From CAWVSB01 sp046710535 (GTDB lineage: Bacteria > Pseudomonadota > Gammaproteobacteria > Pseudomonadales > CAWVSB01), in NCBI GenBank assembly GCA_046710535.1, contig JBKEHH010000002.1:248001-312000 (forward strand): a stretch of DNA of 64,000 bases. The letters are read 5' to 3'. The translations under genes and the position numbers were made by a program. Numbering within the stretch: position 1 is the stretch's first letter; the number at the start of each line of letters is the position of its first letter. This document shows positions 17,987 through 26,703 of this stretch, piece by piece. A model generated the notes under the pieces. The model saw only the letters and a list, made by a program, of their open reading frames with translations. It did no database searches and was not told the origin of the DNA.

Positions 17987-19063
17987 TCATAGCCCTGTTG
18001 TTACCAAAATAACTTCAGTGCTGTTGGCTGGAAGAGAGAATATGGTGCCATCTTGGGTCAATGTTGTCGGACCATCAAAAGCGTCATCCACCCCTTTGAG
18101 ATAGACTAGGTCTTGCCCCGGTAAAATTAGCGGCGGCACAATATGATAAAAAGCTAGGTGTTGTACCTTAGCTGTTTGTGCACTTTGGGCGGCCTCAACA
18201 GGGCTTGCATGATAGTCCAATATATCGAAGGTGATTTTCGCTATCACGGCATTGCCTATTTCTTTGGCGGCTGTATTCATTAAACCAACAAGCTGCGGGC
18301 TTAACGCTTCATGCAGTAATAAATCTGCGCCTTTAGCAAACAATTCTAAGTTAGCTGATTTTGCTGTATCGCCACTAATCACAACGCTACGGCCTTTATA
18401 GTCAATACGGTAACCTACGGCTGGGCTAACCGGTTCATGGTCAACGCTAAATGCGGTAATTAATAGTCCGTCTTTATCCCAAACTACAGCGCCGTTGCCT
18501 ATGGCAGGCGTATCGAATGGCTGAGCCACTAAACCAAAGCCAGAGATTGGCGCCACAGTGTCGCCATGGTGGTCGTGGCGATAGTTCATGTCTTGGCTAT
18601 AAGCCATGTTGAATCCATCAACAACTTTGTCGATACCGGTTGGTCCTATAACCGGTAGCGGGCTAGTGTTGTCGCCACCGGCCCAGCGCAAAGTAGCGGT
18701 TTCACCTAAGCCATCGATATGGTCAGAATGAAAATGCGTTAGTAACACCGCATCCACATCACCAATAGGGAACTGCATGCGGCCAATATTACGTGGGCCG
18801 CCAGAGCCAGAGTCAATCATTAGTAAGGTGTCGCCGGCAATTATTAGCATGCAGGCACCGGCCCTTTTAGGGTCGGGTAGTGGGCCGCCAGCACCGCATA
18901 TGGCAACGTGCAAACCGTCACCTAAATCTGCCGCCGTGGTTGCGCCCATCATTTTTGGAATGGCGCGCTCTAGCAAAGGCACGACAATGACGCCACGTAA
19001 ACTATAGGCAAGCAGTGCAATGGCGACAATGACGACTGGAATGATGACTCGTTTACGGCCCAT
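17987..19063 (-). CDS. Membrane-anchored metallo-beta-lactamase-fold hydrolase
   Basis: This is a 358-residue MBL-fold metallohydrolase. An N-terminal hydrophobic helix (about residues 7-28, after MGRKR) serves as a signal anchor, so the catalytic domain is probably periplasmic. The metal-binding motif HFHSDH is at residues 110-115. Further metal ligands are suggested by SGDTAKSA and LLHEAL, and the late His in FYHIVPP. The family includes tRNase Z-like, arylsulfatase-like and lactonase enzymes, and the substrate is not known. It is divergent from a frameshifted small gene, and the shared gap holds one of the 17-bp TGNCA repeats. Confidence 0.8.
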   Translation of the reverse strand: MGRKRVIIPVVIVAIALLAYSLRGVIVVPLLERAIPKMMGATTAADLGDGLHVAICGAGGPLPDPKRAGACMLIIAGDTLLMIDSGSGGPRNIGRMQFPIGDVDAVLLTHFHSDHIDGLGETATLRWAGGDNTSPLPVIGPTGIDKVVDGFNMAYSQDMNYRHDHHGDTVAPISGFGLVAQPFDTPAIGNGAVVWDKDGLLITAFSVDHEPVSPAVGYRIDYKGRSVVISGDTAKSANLELFAKGADLLLHEALSPQLVGLMNTAAKEIGNAVIAKITFDILDYHASPVEAAQSAQTAKVQHLAFYHIVPPLILPGQDLVYLKGVDDAFDGPTTLTQDGTIFSLPANSTEVILVTTGL

Positions 19064-19130
19064 AAATGGCTCCTAGATTTGAATAACAATATGGCACTAG
19101 GCTAACAGGAATCACTTTTTCTAGCAATTT

Positions 19131-19147
19131 TGACATATAGCATGCCA
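19131..19147. promoter_or_regulatory. Candidate operator, TGNCA-N7-TGNCA type (site 1)
   Basis: The sequence is TGACATATAGCATGCCA, 25 bp before the ATG of the small gene at 19173 and 67 bp from the divergent metallo-hydrolase. A wider inverted repeat (ATTTTGaCAT / ATGcCAAAAT) surrounds it. It overlaps a TTGACA-like -35 at 19130, so a repressor bound here would block RNA polymerase. It shares arm sequence and spacing with five other sites in this window. Confidence 0.5.
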
Positions 19148-19172
19148 AAATAATAATGTGCTAAATTAAAAG

Positions 19173-19584
19173 GTGAAGAAAATGCCTATATATCCATATT
19201 TTCTAATTCTCATTGGCAGTCTGTTTGTTAGTAATGCCGTTATCGCCCAAGGGCCAAGTGTCCTAGGCAATTGGCAGCATGAAAGTGAATCGTTAGTCGT
19301 TGAAATGCGATTAAGTGATGATGTCATTGAAGGGTTTGTTATTACGCATGAGGACAAGCCGGAGGCTGTGGGTAAAAAAATTATTTCGAACACTGAGGTT
19401 TGATGAAAGTAATAACTGCTGGAGAGGCTTTGTCTATGTCGCAAGACTTGGCGACGAGAAACCGACCTGTCTTAGTATGCAGGGTCGCAATGTATTAGAG
19501 ATGACAACTAAGGTAGGATTTTTTTCTAAAACTGTTCTATGGAATAGAGTTCAACTAACCGCAAATAATTTTATCATGGAGTAA
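19173..19584 (+). pseudogene. Secreted DUF2147-like small protein, frameshifted
   Basis: Two overlapping frames together give one protein of about 137 residues. The first frame supplies a signal peptide (ending near NAVIAQ) and GNWQHESESLVVEMRLSDD. The second supplies FDESNNCWRGFVYVARL and a C-terminal VGFFSKTVLWNRV. The combined layout (GxW...VVE...LF...W.G...LxMxG...L.v.g..g....v.W.R) fits the DUF2147 pattern. The frames join at an A7 run near 19374-19380, so a single-base change in the run, natural or a sequencing error, explains the break. The gene lies directly before a GST gene. Confidence 0.6.
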
Positions 19585-19587
19585 AGT

Positions 19588-20736
19588 ATGTATAAGCTAT
19601 ACGGTATCCCCGCGTCACTATATACCGCTAAAGTAAGAAGCTACTTACGCAAGCAGCGTATTGAATTTACTGAATATGGCGTTAATTCACAGCACTATCA
19701 GCAAAATATCGTGCCCAATGTTGGGCGTTTTATTATGCCTGTTATCGAAACTTCAGATGGCCATCTTATACAAGATGGCGCCGAAATTATTGATTATCTA
19801 GAGCAGAGTGAAACGCCTCTGTTACCCGCGCAAGCGGAGTCATCAATCCTAAAGACTGTGTCGCATTTATTTGAGCTGTTTGGTGGAGAGGGCATGTTGC
19901 GCCCGGCAATGCATTACCGTTGGAATTTTGACGAGCAGATAGATTTTGTAAAAAATGATTTTGCCAGCGGTATGGCAGCGCCTGGCACAGACCAAGGGGG
20001 AGTCGACGCTTTATTTGAAATGGCAAGCGGAGCTATGCGAGCTGCCAAAAAAGCGTTTGGTGTAATGGATGAAAGTATTCCTTTGATTGAAGAATCTTAT
20101 AAAGAATTTTTGGCATTATTTTCTGCCCATCTTAAACAATATCCATATTTACTTGGCGGTCGCCCAACTTATGGTGACTATGGTTTGGTCGCTGCGCTAT
20201 ATGCGCATTTAGGACGTGACCCTGTGCCCGCCATGCTGACGCGTACAATCGCGCCGCAAGTAAGCCGATGGGTAGAGCGCATGCATGCACCCGAAGCTGT
20301 CGAGGTTGAGTATCAAGACACTGGAACCGATTTGATGGAGGGTAGTGAAATACCTGACACATTAAAAGCGTTAATGACATACATTAGTGAAGAGTATTTA
20401 CCAGAGCTAAGGGCTCATGTTGACTATGCCAATGAATGGCTCGCTAATAACCAAGACTTACAAACAGGAACCAACGGTTTAGACAAACCGGGCGCAAGAG
20501 TTATCGGCAACGCTGAATTTGAATGGCGCGGTGTAACCTTGCGCACTGCAGTAATGCCTTATCGTTTTTATTTATTGCAGCGTATTCAAAAAGCGTTTGA
20601 GCAAGCTAGTGATCCCGACAAAGTAACGATAAAAACCTTGTTTGAAGAGACTGGTTTAGCAGCGGTTTTAACGCTAAAAACAGATCGGCCTGTAGAGCGC
20701 GTTAACCATTTAGAGGTTTGGGGTGAAAAGCGTTAA
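19588..20736 (+). CDS. Long-form glutathione S-transferase-like protein
   Basis: This is a 382-residue GST-fold protein. The thioredoxin-like N-terminal domain opens with YGIPASLYTAKVRSYLRKQ, the region that would place the catalytic Ser/Tyr near glutathione. It continues to the cis-Pro segment IMPVIE and the glutathione-contact DGAEIIDYLE. An all-helical C-terminal domain follows, with the capping box segment GGRPTYGDYGLVAALYAHLGRDP (split here at about residues 190-213). It ends with roughly 120 extra residues that ordinary GSTs of about 210-230 residues lack. Three paralogues of the same long type are in this island, at 27712, 31209 and 38577. The reaction is unknown. Confidence 0.8.
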   Translation: MYKLYGIPASLYTAKVRSYLRKQRIEFTEYGVNSQHYQQNIVPNVGRFIMPVIETSDGHLIQDGAEIIDYLEQSETPLLPAQAESSILKTVSHLFELFGGEGMLRPAMHYRWNFDEQIDFVKNDFASGMAAPGTDQGGVDALFEMASGAMRAAKKAFGVMDESIPLIEESYKEFLALFSAHLKQYPYLLGGRPTYGDYGLVAALYAHLGRDPVPAMLTRTIAPQVSRWVERMHAPEAVEVEYQDTGTDLMEGSEIPDTLKALMTYISEEYLPELRAHVDYANEWLANNQDLQTGTNGLDKPGARVIGNAEFEWRGVTLRTAVMPYRFYLLQRIQKAFEQASDPDKVTIKTLFEETGLAAVLTLKTDRPVERVNHLEVWGEKR

Positions 20737-20786
20737 TTAATTCTATCTTAGTATCTTATAACTAATACATTCAACAAAAGTAGCGC

Positions 20787-20806
20787 GCCTGCCTGTCAGG
20801 CCTTTT
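20787..20806 (+). terminator. Possible weak terminator
   Basis: A GCCTG/CAGGC 5-bp stem with a 5-base loop is followed by CTTTTG about 50 bp after the GST stop. The stem is short and the T run is brief, so this is only a candidate end for the upstream transcript. Confidence 0.3.
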
Positions 20807-20967
20807 GTAACCTTTCCTTGATAGTAAATTCAGTCTAGTTACGTTTTTTTGTTTTTTTCATAGCGAGTTTATTTTTCATATTTGAAAAAGAAATACCCAT
20901 CGATTTATTGTTAATAGAGATATTTGTATTTATGTAAATATTGTCATATATTGTGAAGATTATATCT

Positions 20968-20984
20968 TGTCATACTCTATGTCA
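20968..20984. promoter_or_regulatory. Candidate operator, TGNCA-N7-TGNCA type (site 2)
   Basis: The sequence is TGTCATACTCTATGTCA, 24 bp before the probable ATG of the TonB receptor gene at 21009. Arm sequence and 7-base spacing match the other sites of this type, although the right arm is TGTCA rather than TGACA. Confidence 0.45.
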
Positions 20985-21008
20985 TTAACAATAGAAGAGA
21001 GTGGTGTT

Positions 21009-23258
21009 ATGAGTAAGTGCAAATTTAAAGGCTTTAATAGAAGTGTTATAGCGCTATCAGTGGCGTTAGCAACTGGCTCTACGATAAGTGGCGCGCAAGG
21101 TTTGGTGTTAGAAGAAGTCATCGTCACCGCCACTAAACGTGAGGCAGGGCTACAAAGTATCGCCGTTACCGTTAATGCCTTTAACGAAGAAACCATTCTA
21201 AACGCCGGTATTAATAGCACAGAAGATGTGGCTATTTTAACACCAAGCTTAAACATTACGTCTAATTCCTCGCCATTTACCGCGAGGGTAAGCATTCGTG
21301 GTGTTGGTACCGCGCAGGTTGATCCGGCCTTAGAGCCATCGGTGGGTATTTTTGTTGATGGCATCTATTTTTCACGCTCTGGTTTAGGTATGTCTGAATT
21401 AACAGACATAGAGCGAGTGGAAGTATTACAAGGCCCGCAAGGCACGTTATATGGTAAAAACACTAATGCTGGTGCGATTAGCATTACTACAAAAAAACCA
21501 AACCTTGAACAAACCGAAGGTTATATAGAGGCCACTGCTGGCAATTACAACTTACAGAAATTAACCGCCACTGTAACTGGCCCTATTAGCGATACCCTGG
21601 CATACCGCATAGCGGGTAATGCAACTCAGCATGATGGCTATTTTGAAAATTCTGGTAGTGCAGAAGATGCCAGCGATACCGATGATTGGAATTTGTCGGC
21701 AAAATATCTATTTGAGCCTAATGATTCAACCAGTATATTGCTAGCCGCTAGCCGAGTAGAACGCGATACCACTTGCTGTGGCGCCGATGCTATTCAAGCG
21801 GAAGAAGTGATTACCGAGCTGGGAAATCAAGGCTTCACACCAATTGCCAACGACGCCGAAGATTATAAAATTGCGACTAACCAAACCAACCGTTTTGATA
21901 TGGAGTCTGACAATCTGTCGTTAACCGCTGATTTAGAATTAGACAGCGGAACCATAACGTCGTTAACCGCATGGAACGATTATGAGTACTTGCGTAGTCT
22001 AGATGTGGATCGTAGCGAGCTAGATATTTTAACCATTAAAAATGACTACAATACGGGCGATTCTTTTTCGCAAGAAATCCGCTTTACTTCAAATGATGAT
22101 GGAAGTGTAGCCTACCAAGTGGGGTTGTTTTATTACCAAAGCACGGCTGAGCAGGGTGGTGGTCAAAAATATGCAGGCTCTAATACCGGTGTATTCATCG
22201 GCGAAGACTTTTTAACCATTGCTGCCCAGCAAAATTTGCCCCTCCCACTGCCGATTACTTTCTTAGCTCAAGCAGGTGATCACCTAGTGGTTGATCATGT
22301 CTGGGACAACGAAACGATTGCCGCATTTGGTCAAGCAACATGGAATATTAGTGACAGCTTGCGTCTTACTGGCGGTTTGCGTTGGACCAAAGAAGACAAA
22401 GAGGCCGACTTGTTTGCGCAAACTAATTCAACCGCGGCATCCGTTGCTGTGGTTGGCCGGTCGTTACTAGACTCAGTGTTTGCGCCGGTAGATCAAAGCT
22501 TTGATCGAAGTAGTGAAAATGTCGATTGGATGGCTAGTCTAGCTTACGACATTAGCGATGATGTGATGTTATTTGCAGGTGTTTCAACAGGTACTAAGTC
22601 GGGTGGCTTTAATGGCGCAAACGGCGCCTTAGACGAGCGCGAATTTGACGATGAGACATCAATAAACTACGAGTTAGGGGTCAAATCTGAACTGTTAGAT
22701 AATAGCGTAAGAATCAATGCTACCGCGTTCCAGTCAACTTTTGAGGACTATCAAAGTCAAGTGCAGCTGGCCAGTGGCACTGGCACTATTGTAAGTAACG
22801 AGGGTGAAGTAGAAACCCGTGGCATTGACGTCAATATAGAAGCGGTGCCATTGCCAATACTGGCCTTAAGCGCAGGTTTGTTGTATTTAGACCAAGCGGA
22901 AGTGTCGGCTGGCCCAAACAAAGGCCAAGCGCTGACATTTGCGCCAGAATTTAGCGGTACAGTTGCAGCAACGTTTATGTTCCCCGTGGCCGACGGTGGT
23001 TTATTTGTGCGCACCGATTACAGCTATATGGGCGAGCACACAACAAATTCACAAAAGCCTGTCGAACAATCGCGCACTACAGTTAACACAACAGTTGGTT
23101 GGGCTAATGAGCAATGGCGAATGAGTCTTTGGGGTAAAAACTTAACTGATGAAGCGTATTCAGGCATCGATGCTTCAACATTCGCATTCAGTGGTATGGA
23201 TGCCAGTTTCTTAACGCCGCCACGCACCTATGGTGCAAGTGTTCGCTATAGTTTTTAA
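21009..23258 (+). CDS. TonB-dependent outer-membrane receptor
   Basis: This is an outer-membrane active transporter of 749 residues from the chosen start. A signal peptide (ending near ISGAQG) precedes a TonB box-like EEVIVTATKRE. The plug domain follows, with VSIRGVGTAQVDP, VGIFVDGIYFSR and ERVEVLQGPQGTLYGKNTNAG. A 22-strand-type barrel ends in an aromatic residue (YGASVRYSF). The open frame reaches back to a TTG at 20967, but the ATG at 21009 has an AGAGAG ribosome site and gives a normal signal sequence. This sequence type is common for carbohydrate, lipid or aromatic substrates. The neighbours suggest the island's growth substrate as cargo. Confidence 0.9.
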   Translation: MSKCKFKGFNRSVIALSVALATGSTISGAQGLVLEEVIVTATKREAGLQSIAVTVNAFNEETILNAGINSTEDVAILTPSLNITSNSSPFTARVSIRGVGTAQVDPALEPSVGIFVDGIYFSRSGLGMSELTDIERVEVLQGPQGTLYGKNTNAGAISITTKKPNLEQTEGYIEATAGNYNLQKLTATVTGPISDTLAYRIAGNATQHDGYFENSGSAEDASDTDDWNLSAKYLFEPNDSTSILLAASRVERDTTCCGADAIQAEEVITELGNQGFTPIANDAEDYKIATNQTNRFDMESDNLSLTADLELDSGTITSLTAWNDYEYLRSLDVDRSELDILTIKNDYNTGDSFSQEIRFTSNDDGSVAYQVGLFYYQSTAEQGGGQKYAGSNTGVFIGEDFLTIAAQQNLPLPLPITFLAQAGDHLVVDHVWDNETIAAFGQATWNISDSLRLTGGLRWTKEDKEADLFAQTNSTAASVAVVGRSLLDSVFAPVDQSFDRSSENVDWMASLAYDISDDVMLFAGVSTGTKSGGFNGANGALDEREFDDETSINYELGVKSELLDNSVRINATAFQSTFEDYQSQVQLASGTGTIVSNEGEVETRGIDVNIEAVPLPILALSAGLLYLDQAEVSAGPNKGQALTFAPEFSGTVAATFMFPVADGGLFVRTDYSYMGEHTTNSQKPVEQSRTTVNTTVGWANEQWRMSLWGKNLTDEAYSGIDASTFAFSGMDASFLTPPRTYGASVRYSF

Positions 23259-23451
23259 TTTTTAGCCTAGTGTTATCTTGCCGGTCAAACACCTAGCCCC
23301 TGTCATTGTTTGGTCGGCTTTTTAATACAGTGGTTGGCGCGCTGCATAAGTTTGGACGTAACAGTGAAATGAACAGCCAAGATGTTTATATGCAGCAGTG
23401 CATTTGTTACTGTGAACAGCTCAAATCAGTTATTCACAGGGGACATATAGT

Positions 23452-25257
23452 ATGAGTAAGTTACGAGAAATTGCTAGTGTACTGAAAGATTTTCTAGAAG
23501 TTGCGCCGCTTATAGCAACATTTAAACCACCTAAAGATGATGAACTTATTTCAATGGGTTTGTTGTTGCAGCAAACCGCAGACAAATATCCCAATAATTC
23601 GGCCATACTATTCGAGGGTAAAAAACTTACCTGGGCTCAGTTTAATGCCTTAGTAAACCAGTTTGCTCATTTACTTAAACGCCAAGGTGTCAAGCGCGGT
23701 GATGCTGTCGCATTGTTGATGGAAAACCGTATAGAAATGCTGGCCGCTACCTTAGCCATAGTAAAAATAGGTGCCACGGCTGCACTCATTAATAATAGCC
23801 TACGAGGTAAATCGTTAACCCACTGTATCGCTATTGCTGACTCTAAAAAATGCATTGTAGGTGAAGAGTTAGTCGATGCCATTGCTGAGGTGAAAGTAGA
23901 CTTGCCGCTAGCAGATGATGATTACTTTTGGGTGCAAGATTTAGCCAAAACAGCATCGCCCGATTGGATATTTAACTTTAGCGCCCAAGTAGACGCAATG
24001 CCAAATCATAATCCGCCCGAGACGATTGATATTAAGGCCGGTGAAAAAGCGTTGTATATCTTTACCTCCGGTACCACTGGCTTACCCAAGGCTGCGGTAA
24101 TTTATCATCGTCGCTATTTGTCTGCTGCGATACCTTTTTGCAAGGCGGGCTTTCGGGCTAAACCCAGCGACCGTATGTATATCTGCCTGCCCTTGTATCA
24201 CATTACTGGCCTTGGCCCAGGTTTTGGTAGCGCGCTAGTGTCAGGTGCATCAGTATTTTTACGCAGGCGTTTTTCTGCCAGTAAGTTTTGGCCAGAAGTG
24301 CAGCAATACCAAACTACCTTGTTTGTTTACGTCGGTGAGCTATGTCGTTATTTAGCCATGCAGCCAGAATGCCCCGATGAAAAAAATAACCCCATTCAAA
24401 CAATGTTAGGCAATGGCTTGCGCCCCGATATCTGGGATCAATTTAGAGCGCGTTTTAAGGTCAATCGTATTACTGAAATCTATGGCTCCAGCGAAGGTAA
24501 TGCTACCTTTATTAATATACTCAATAAAGACCGCACCATCGGTACCAGTAGCGCCAGCTTAATGTTGGTTAAATATGATGTCGACGCGGATGAAATGATT
24601 CGCGATGGCAATGGTGAATTGGTTGAAGTAAATAAAGGCGAATCGGGTTTGCTGCTGTCAGAAATAGACAATAAGTATATTTTTGACGGCTATCAAAACA
24701 AAGAAGCAACTGACAGCAAAATATTATTTGATGTAAAAAAACCGGGTGACCGTTGGTTTAACACCGGCGATTTAATCAGGCAAGTAGATGTTGGGTTCGC
24801 CATGGGTTTACCACATTATCAATTTGTTGACCGGGTTGGCGATACCTTTCGTTGGCGCGCAGAAAATGTGTCAACCAATGAGGTGGGAGAGATTCTGAAT
24901 GCCTTTGAGCAAGTAGAAATGTCCAATGTATATGGCGTTGAAGTGCCCGCTGCTGAAGGTAACGCAGGTATGGCTGCGTTAACCCTTAATGCCGGAGCGC
25001 AGTTTGACGTAAAAGCGTTTTCAGCGTTTGTTGAAAAAGAACTGCCTGCCCATGCCAGACCAGTGTTTATTCGCCTGCAACAACAGGCAGAAACAACCGT
25101 AACCTTTAAGTTAGTAAAGGGTGCTTTACGCAAAGAGGCTTACCATTTAGCTCAAGTGATTGATCCCATCTATATGCTTAAACCCAGAACCAGCGTGTAT
25201 CAGCTGCTCGATAAGGCGACTTATCAGCAAGTGCTTGATGGGACTATTGGGTTTTAA
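23452..25257 (+). CDS. Long-chain acyl-CoA synthetase (FATP/FadD6-like)
   Basis: This is an AMP-forming ligase of 601 residues that would activate a carboxylic acid as its CoA thioester. The ATP-binding P-loop is YIFTSGTTGLPKAA (about residues 202-215). ITEIYGSSEGNATF matches the A5 motif, and the adenylate-binding part is RWFNTGDLIRQ. The FATP-type RVGDTFRWRAENVSTNEV carries the hinge. FATP relatives act on long or very-long-chain acids and on bile-acid side chains. It follows a 193-bp gap after the receptor gene, and a GST gene starts 13 bp after its stop, so it heads an operon. Confidence 0.88.
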   Translation: MSKLREIASVLKDFLEVAPLIATFKPPKDDELISMGLLLQQTADKYPNNSAILFEGKKLTWAQFNALVNQFAHLLKRQGVKRGDAVALLMENRIEMLAATLAIVKIGATAALINNSLRGKSLTHCIAIADSKKCIVGEELVDAIAEVKVDLPLADDDYFWVQDLAKTASPDWIFNFSAQVDAMPNHNPPETIDIKAGEKALYIFTSGTTGLPKAAVIYHRRYLSAAIPFCKAGFRAKPSDRMYICLPLYHITGLGPGFGSALVSGASVFLRRRFSASKFWPEVQQYQTTLFVYVGELCRYLAMQPECPDEKNNPIQTMLGNGLRPDIWDQFRARFKVNRITEIYGSSEGNATFINILNKDRTIGTSSASLMLVKYDVDADEMIRDGNGELVEVNKGESGLLLSEIDNKYIFDGYQNKEATDSKILFDVKKPGDRWFNTGDLIRQVDVGFAMGLPHYQFVDRVGDTFRWRAENVSTNEVGEILNAFEQVEMSNVYGVEVPAAEGNAGMAALTLNAGAQFDVKAFSAFVEKELPAHARPVFIRLQQQAETTVTFKLVKGALRKEAYHLAQVIDPIYMLKPRTSVYQLLDKATYQQVLDGTIGF

Positions 25258-25270
25258 TTTAGAGGAAACA

Positions 25271-25957
25271 ATGATGATTGATTTATATACCGCACCAACG
25301 CCTAACGGCCACAAAGCCTCATGCACATTAGAAGCACTTGAGTTGGAGTACACCACTCACTTTGTGAATATTGGTGAAGGCGAACAGAAGCTACCTGAGT
25401 TTTTGGCGCTTAACCCTAATGGTCGTATTCCTGCGATTGTTGATCGCGATGCGGGTGATTTTCCGATTTTTGAGTCGGGCGCGATTATGATTTATTTGGC
25501 AGAGAAAGCTGGCCGCTTAATGCCAACTGATGCTAAGGGTCGCTCTGAAGTAATTCAGTGGCTTATGTTTCAAATGGGTGGGCTTGGGCCAATGATGGGT
25601 CAGGCCAATGTTTTCTTTCGTTATTTCCCTGAAAAAATTCCATCCGCTATTGATCGTTATCAAAATGAAGGCAGGCGTTTGTTTGAAGTACTAGATACAA
25701 GATTGCGTGGTAACGAATGGTTGGCGGGTGACTACTCCATAGCTGATATTGCTAATTGGTGTTGGGTGCGTACCCATAAGTGGTCTGGGATATCACTAGA
25801 AGGCTTAGACAATTTACAGCGTTGGAATGACGTGATGTTTACCCAGTCAGGCATGAGTAAAGGAATTGATGTGCCTTTTAGTTTAGGTAACTTACTAGAC
25901 GATGAAGAAGAGCAAGAAAAGTTTAAAGCCAATGCACGAGAAATGTTGCAAAAATAA
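25271..25957 (+). CDS. Glutathione S-transferase (Nu/YfcG-like)
   Basis: This is a standard-length GST of 228 residues. The N-terminal domain starts IDLYTAPTPNGHKASCTLEAL, the pattern of the YfcG/YghU (Nu) class, in which a Thr and an Asn near residue 10 contact glutathione. It is followed by NPNGRIPAIVD and ESGAIMIYLAEKAG. The C-terminal domain has WLAGDYSIADIANWCWV, including the N-capping box. The open frame runs back into the preceding gene, but the ATG pair at 25271 has an AGAGGAAA ribosome site. Nu-class enzymes often act as disulfide-bond reductases on organic disulfides. Confidence 0.87.
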   Translation: MMIDLYTAPTPNGHKASCTLEALELEYTTHFVNIGEGEQKLPEFLALNPNGRIPAIVDRDAGDFPIFESGAIMIYLAEKAGRLMPTDAKGRSEVIQWLMFQMGGLGPMMGQANVFFRYFPEKIPSAIDRYQNEGRRLFEVLDTRLRGNEWLAGDYSIADIANWCWVRTHKWSGISLEGLDNLQRWNDVMFTQSGMSKGIDVPFSLGNLLDDEEEQEKFKANAREMLQK

Positions 25958-25995
25958 GTAAGAGCTTTTTATAGGTAATTGAGAAGGGAAGTGTG

Positions 25996-26628
25996 ATGAA
26001 AATTTTCTATGGAGTGCTGGCGGCTATCTATATCAGTTGGTTTATCTGGTATGGCGGCAGTGGTGAGCCCGTGACTGGTCAAGAATTGAATACCTATATC
26101 TCAGCAATGAAAGAAAAGTCATCGAGTGGGCCTGAGAAACAAGCAGAGACAGAAATACTAATGCGTCGGCTTGGTGAATTTGATACCGGCGATGAATTTC
26201 TCATGGTAAATTTGATGAAGTATCGCAAACAAGCCCTATACCCTGCAGGTTCACCGTGGGCGGATGACTTGGATGCGTTAGCCGCTGATGCCCGTTATTC
26301 AGAGGGTGTAATAAAGGAATTATTGCTGCGCGGTAGCTTGCCTATTCTTAAGGCAAACACTATAGGGGCGTTTCTTATCGACGAGGATTGGCGCGATTGG
26401 GATGACGTAGCTATTGTGCGTTATCGGAGTGTAAAAGACATGTTAGACATGATTGTAGGCATGGCAGATAGTGGTTTGGCTATACATAAATCTGCGTCGA
26501 TGGAACAAACTCATGTGTTTCCCGCACAGCCTGTGATCAGTCTATTTTTTGTGCGTTTATTGTTCGCGCTATTATTATTTTTTATCGCCACATTGACTAC
26601 TCTGAGGTTCAAAAGGTTCGCTAATTGA
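25996..26628 (+). CDS. Membrane-tethered DUF1330-like (dimeric alpha/beta-barrel) protein
   Basis: This is a 210-residue protein with an N-terminal transmembrane helix (about 4-20) and a soluble domain. A C-terminal transmembrane helix ends in a basic tail (LRFKRF). The soluble part has GDEFLMVNLMKYRKQA, WDDVAIVRYRSVKDMLDMI and MEQTHVFPA. This is the strand-helix arrangement of the DUF1330/EthD-like ferredoxin-fold proteins. A clear paralogue with the same TM-domain-TM layout is at 44862-45458. No catalytic residues can be named. It follows the GST gene by 38 bp. Confidence 0.6.
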   Translation: MKIFYGVLAAIYISWFIWYGGSGEPVTGQELNTYISAMKEKSSSGPEKQAETEILMRRLGEFDTGDEFLMVNLMKYRKQALYPAGSPWADDLDALAADARYSEGVIKELLLRGSLPILKANTIGAFLIDEDWRDWDDVAIVRYRSVKDMLDMIVGMADSGLAIHKSASMEQTHVFPAQPVISLFFVRLLFALLLFFIATLTTLRFKRFAN

Positions 26629-26643
26629 TGCAGTAAAATATAT

Positions 26644-26660
26644 TGACATAAATAGTGACA
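26644..26660. promoter_or_regulatory. Candidate operator, TGNCA-N7-TGNCA type (site 3)
   Basis: The sequence is TGACATAAATAGTGACA. Its reverse complement TGTCACTATTTATGTCA matches site 6 at 46597 in 15 of 17 positions. It overlaps a TTGACA -35 at 26643-26648 with an AATAAT -10 at 26667-26672. It lies 43 bp before the MDR gene at 26704, the first gene of the longest operon in the island. Confidence 0.55.
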
Positions 26661-26703
26661 ATAGATAATAATACTTTCTTAGGAATAGAGGAAGCAAGAG
26701 ATT

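Noticed and set aside
23440..23456. GGACATATAGTATGAGT before the acyl-CoA synthetase as a seventh TGNCA-type site
   Set aside because: Neither arm matches TGNCA, and the stretch contains the start codon.
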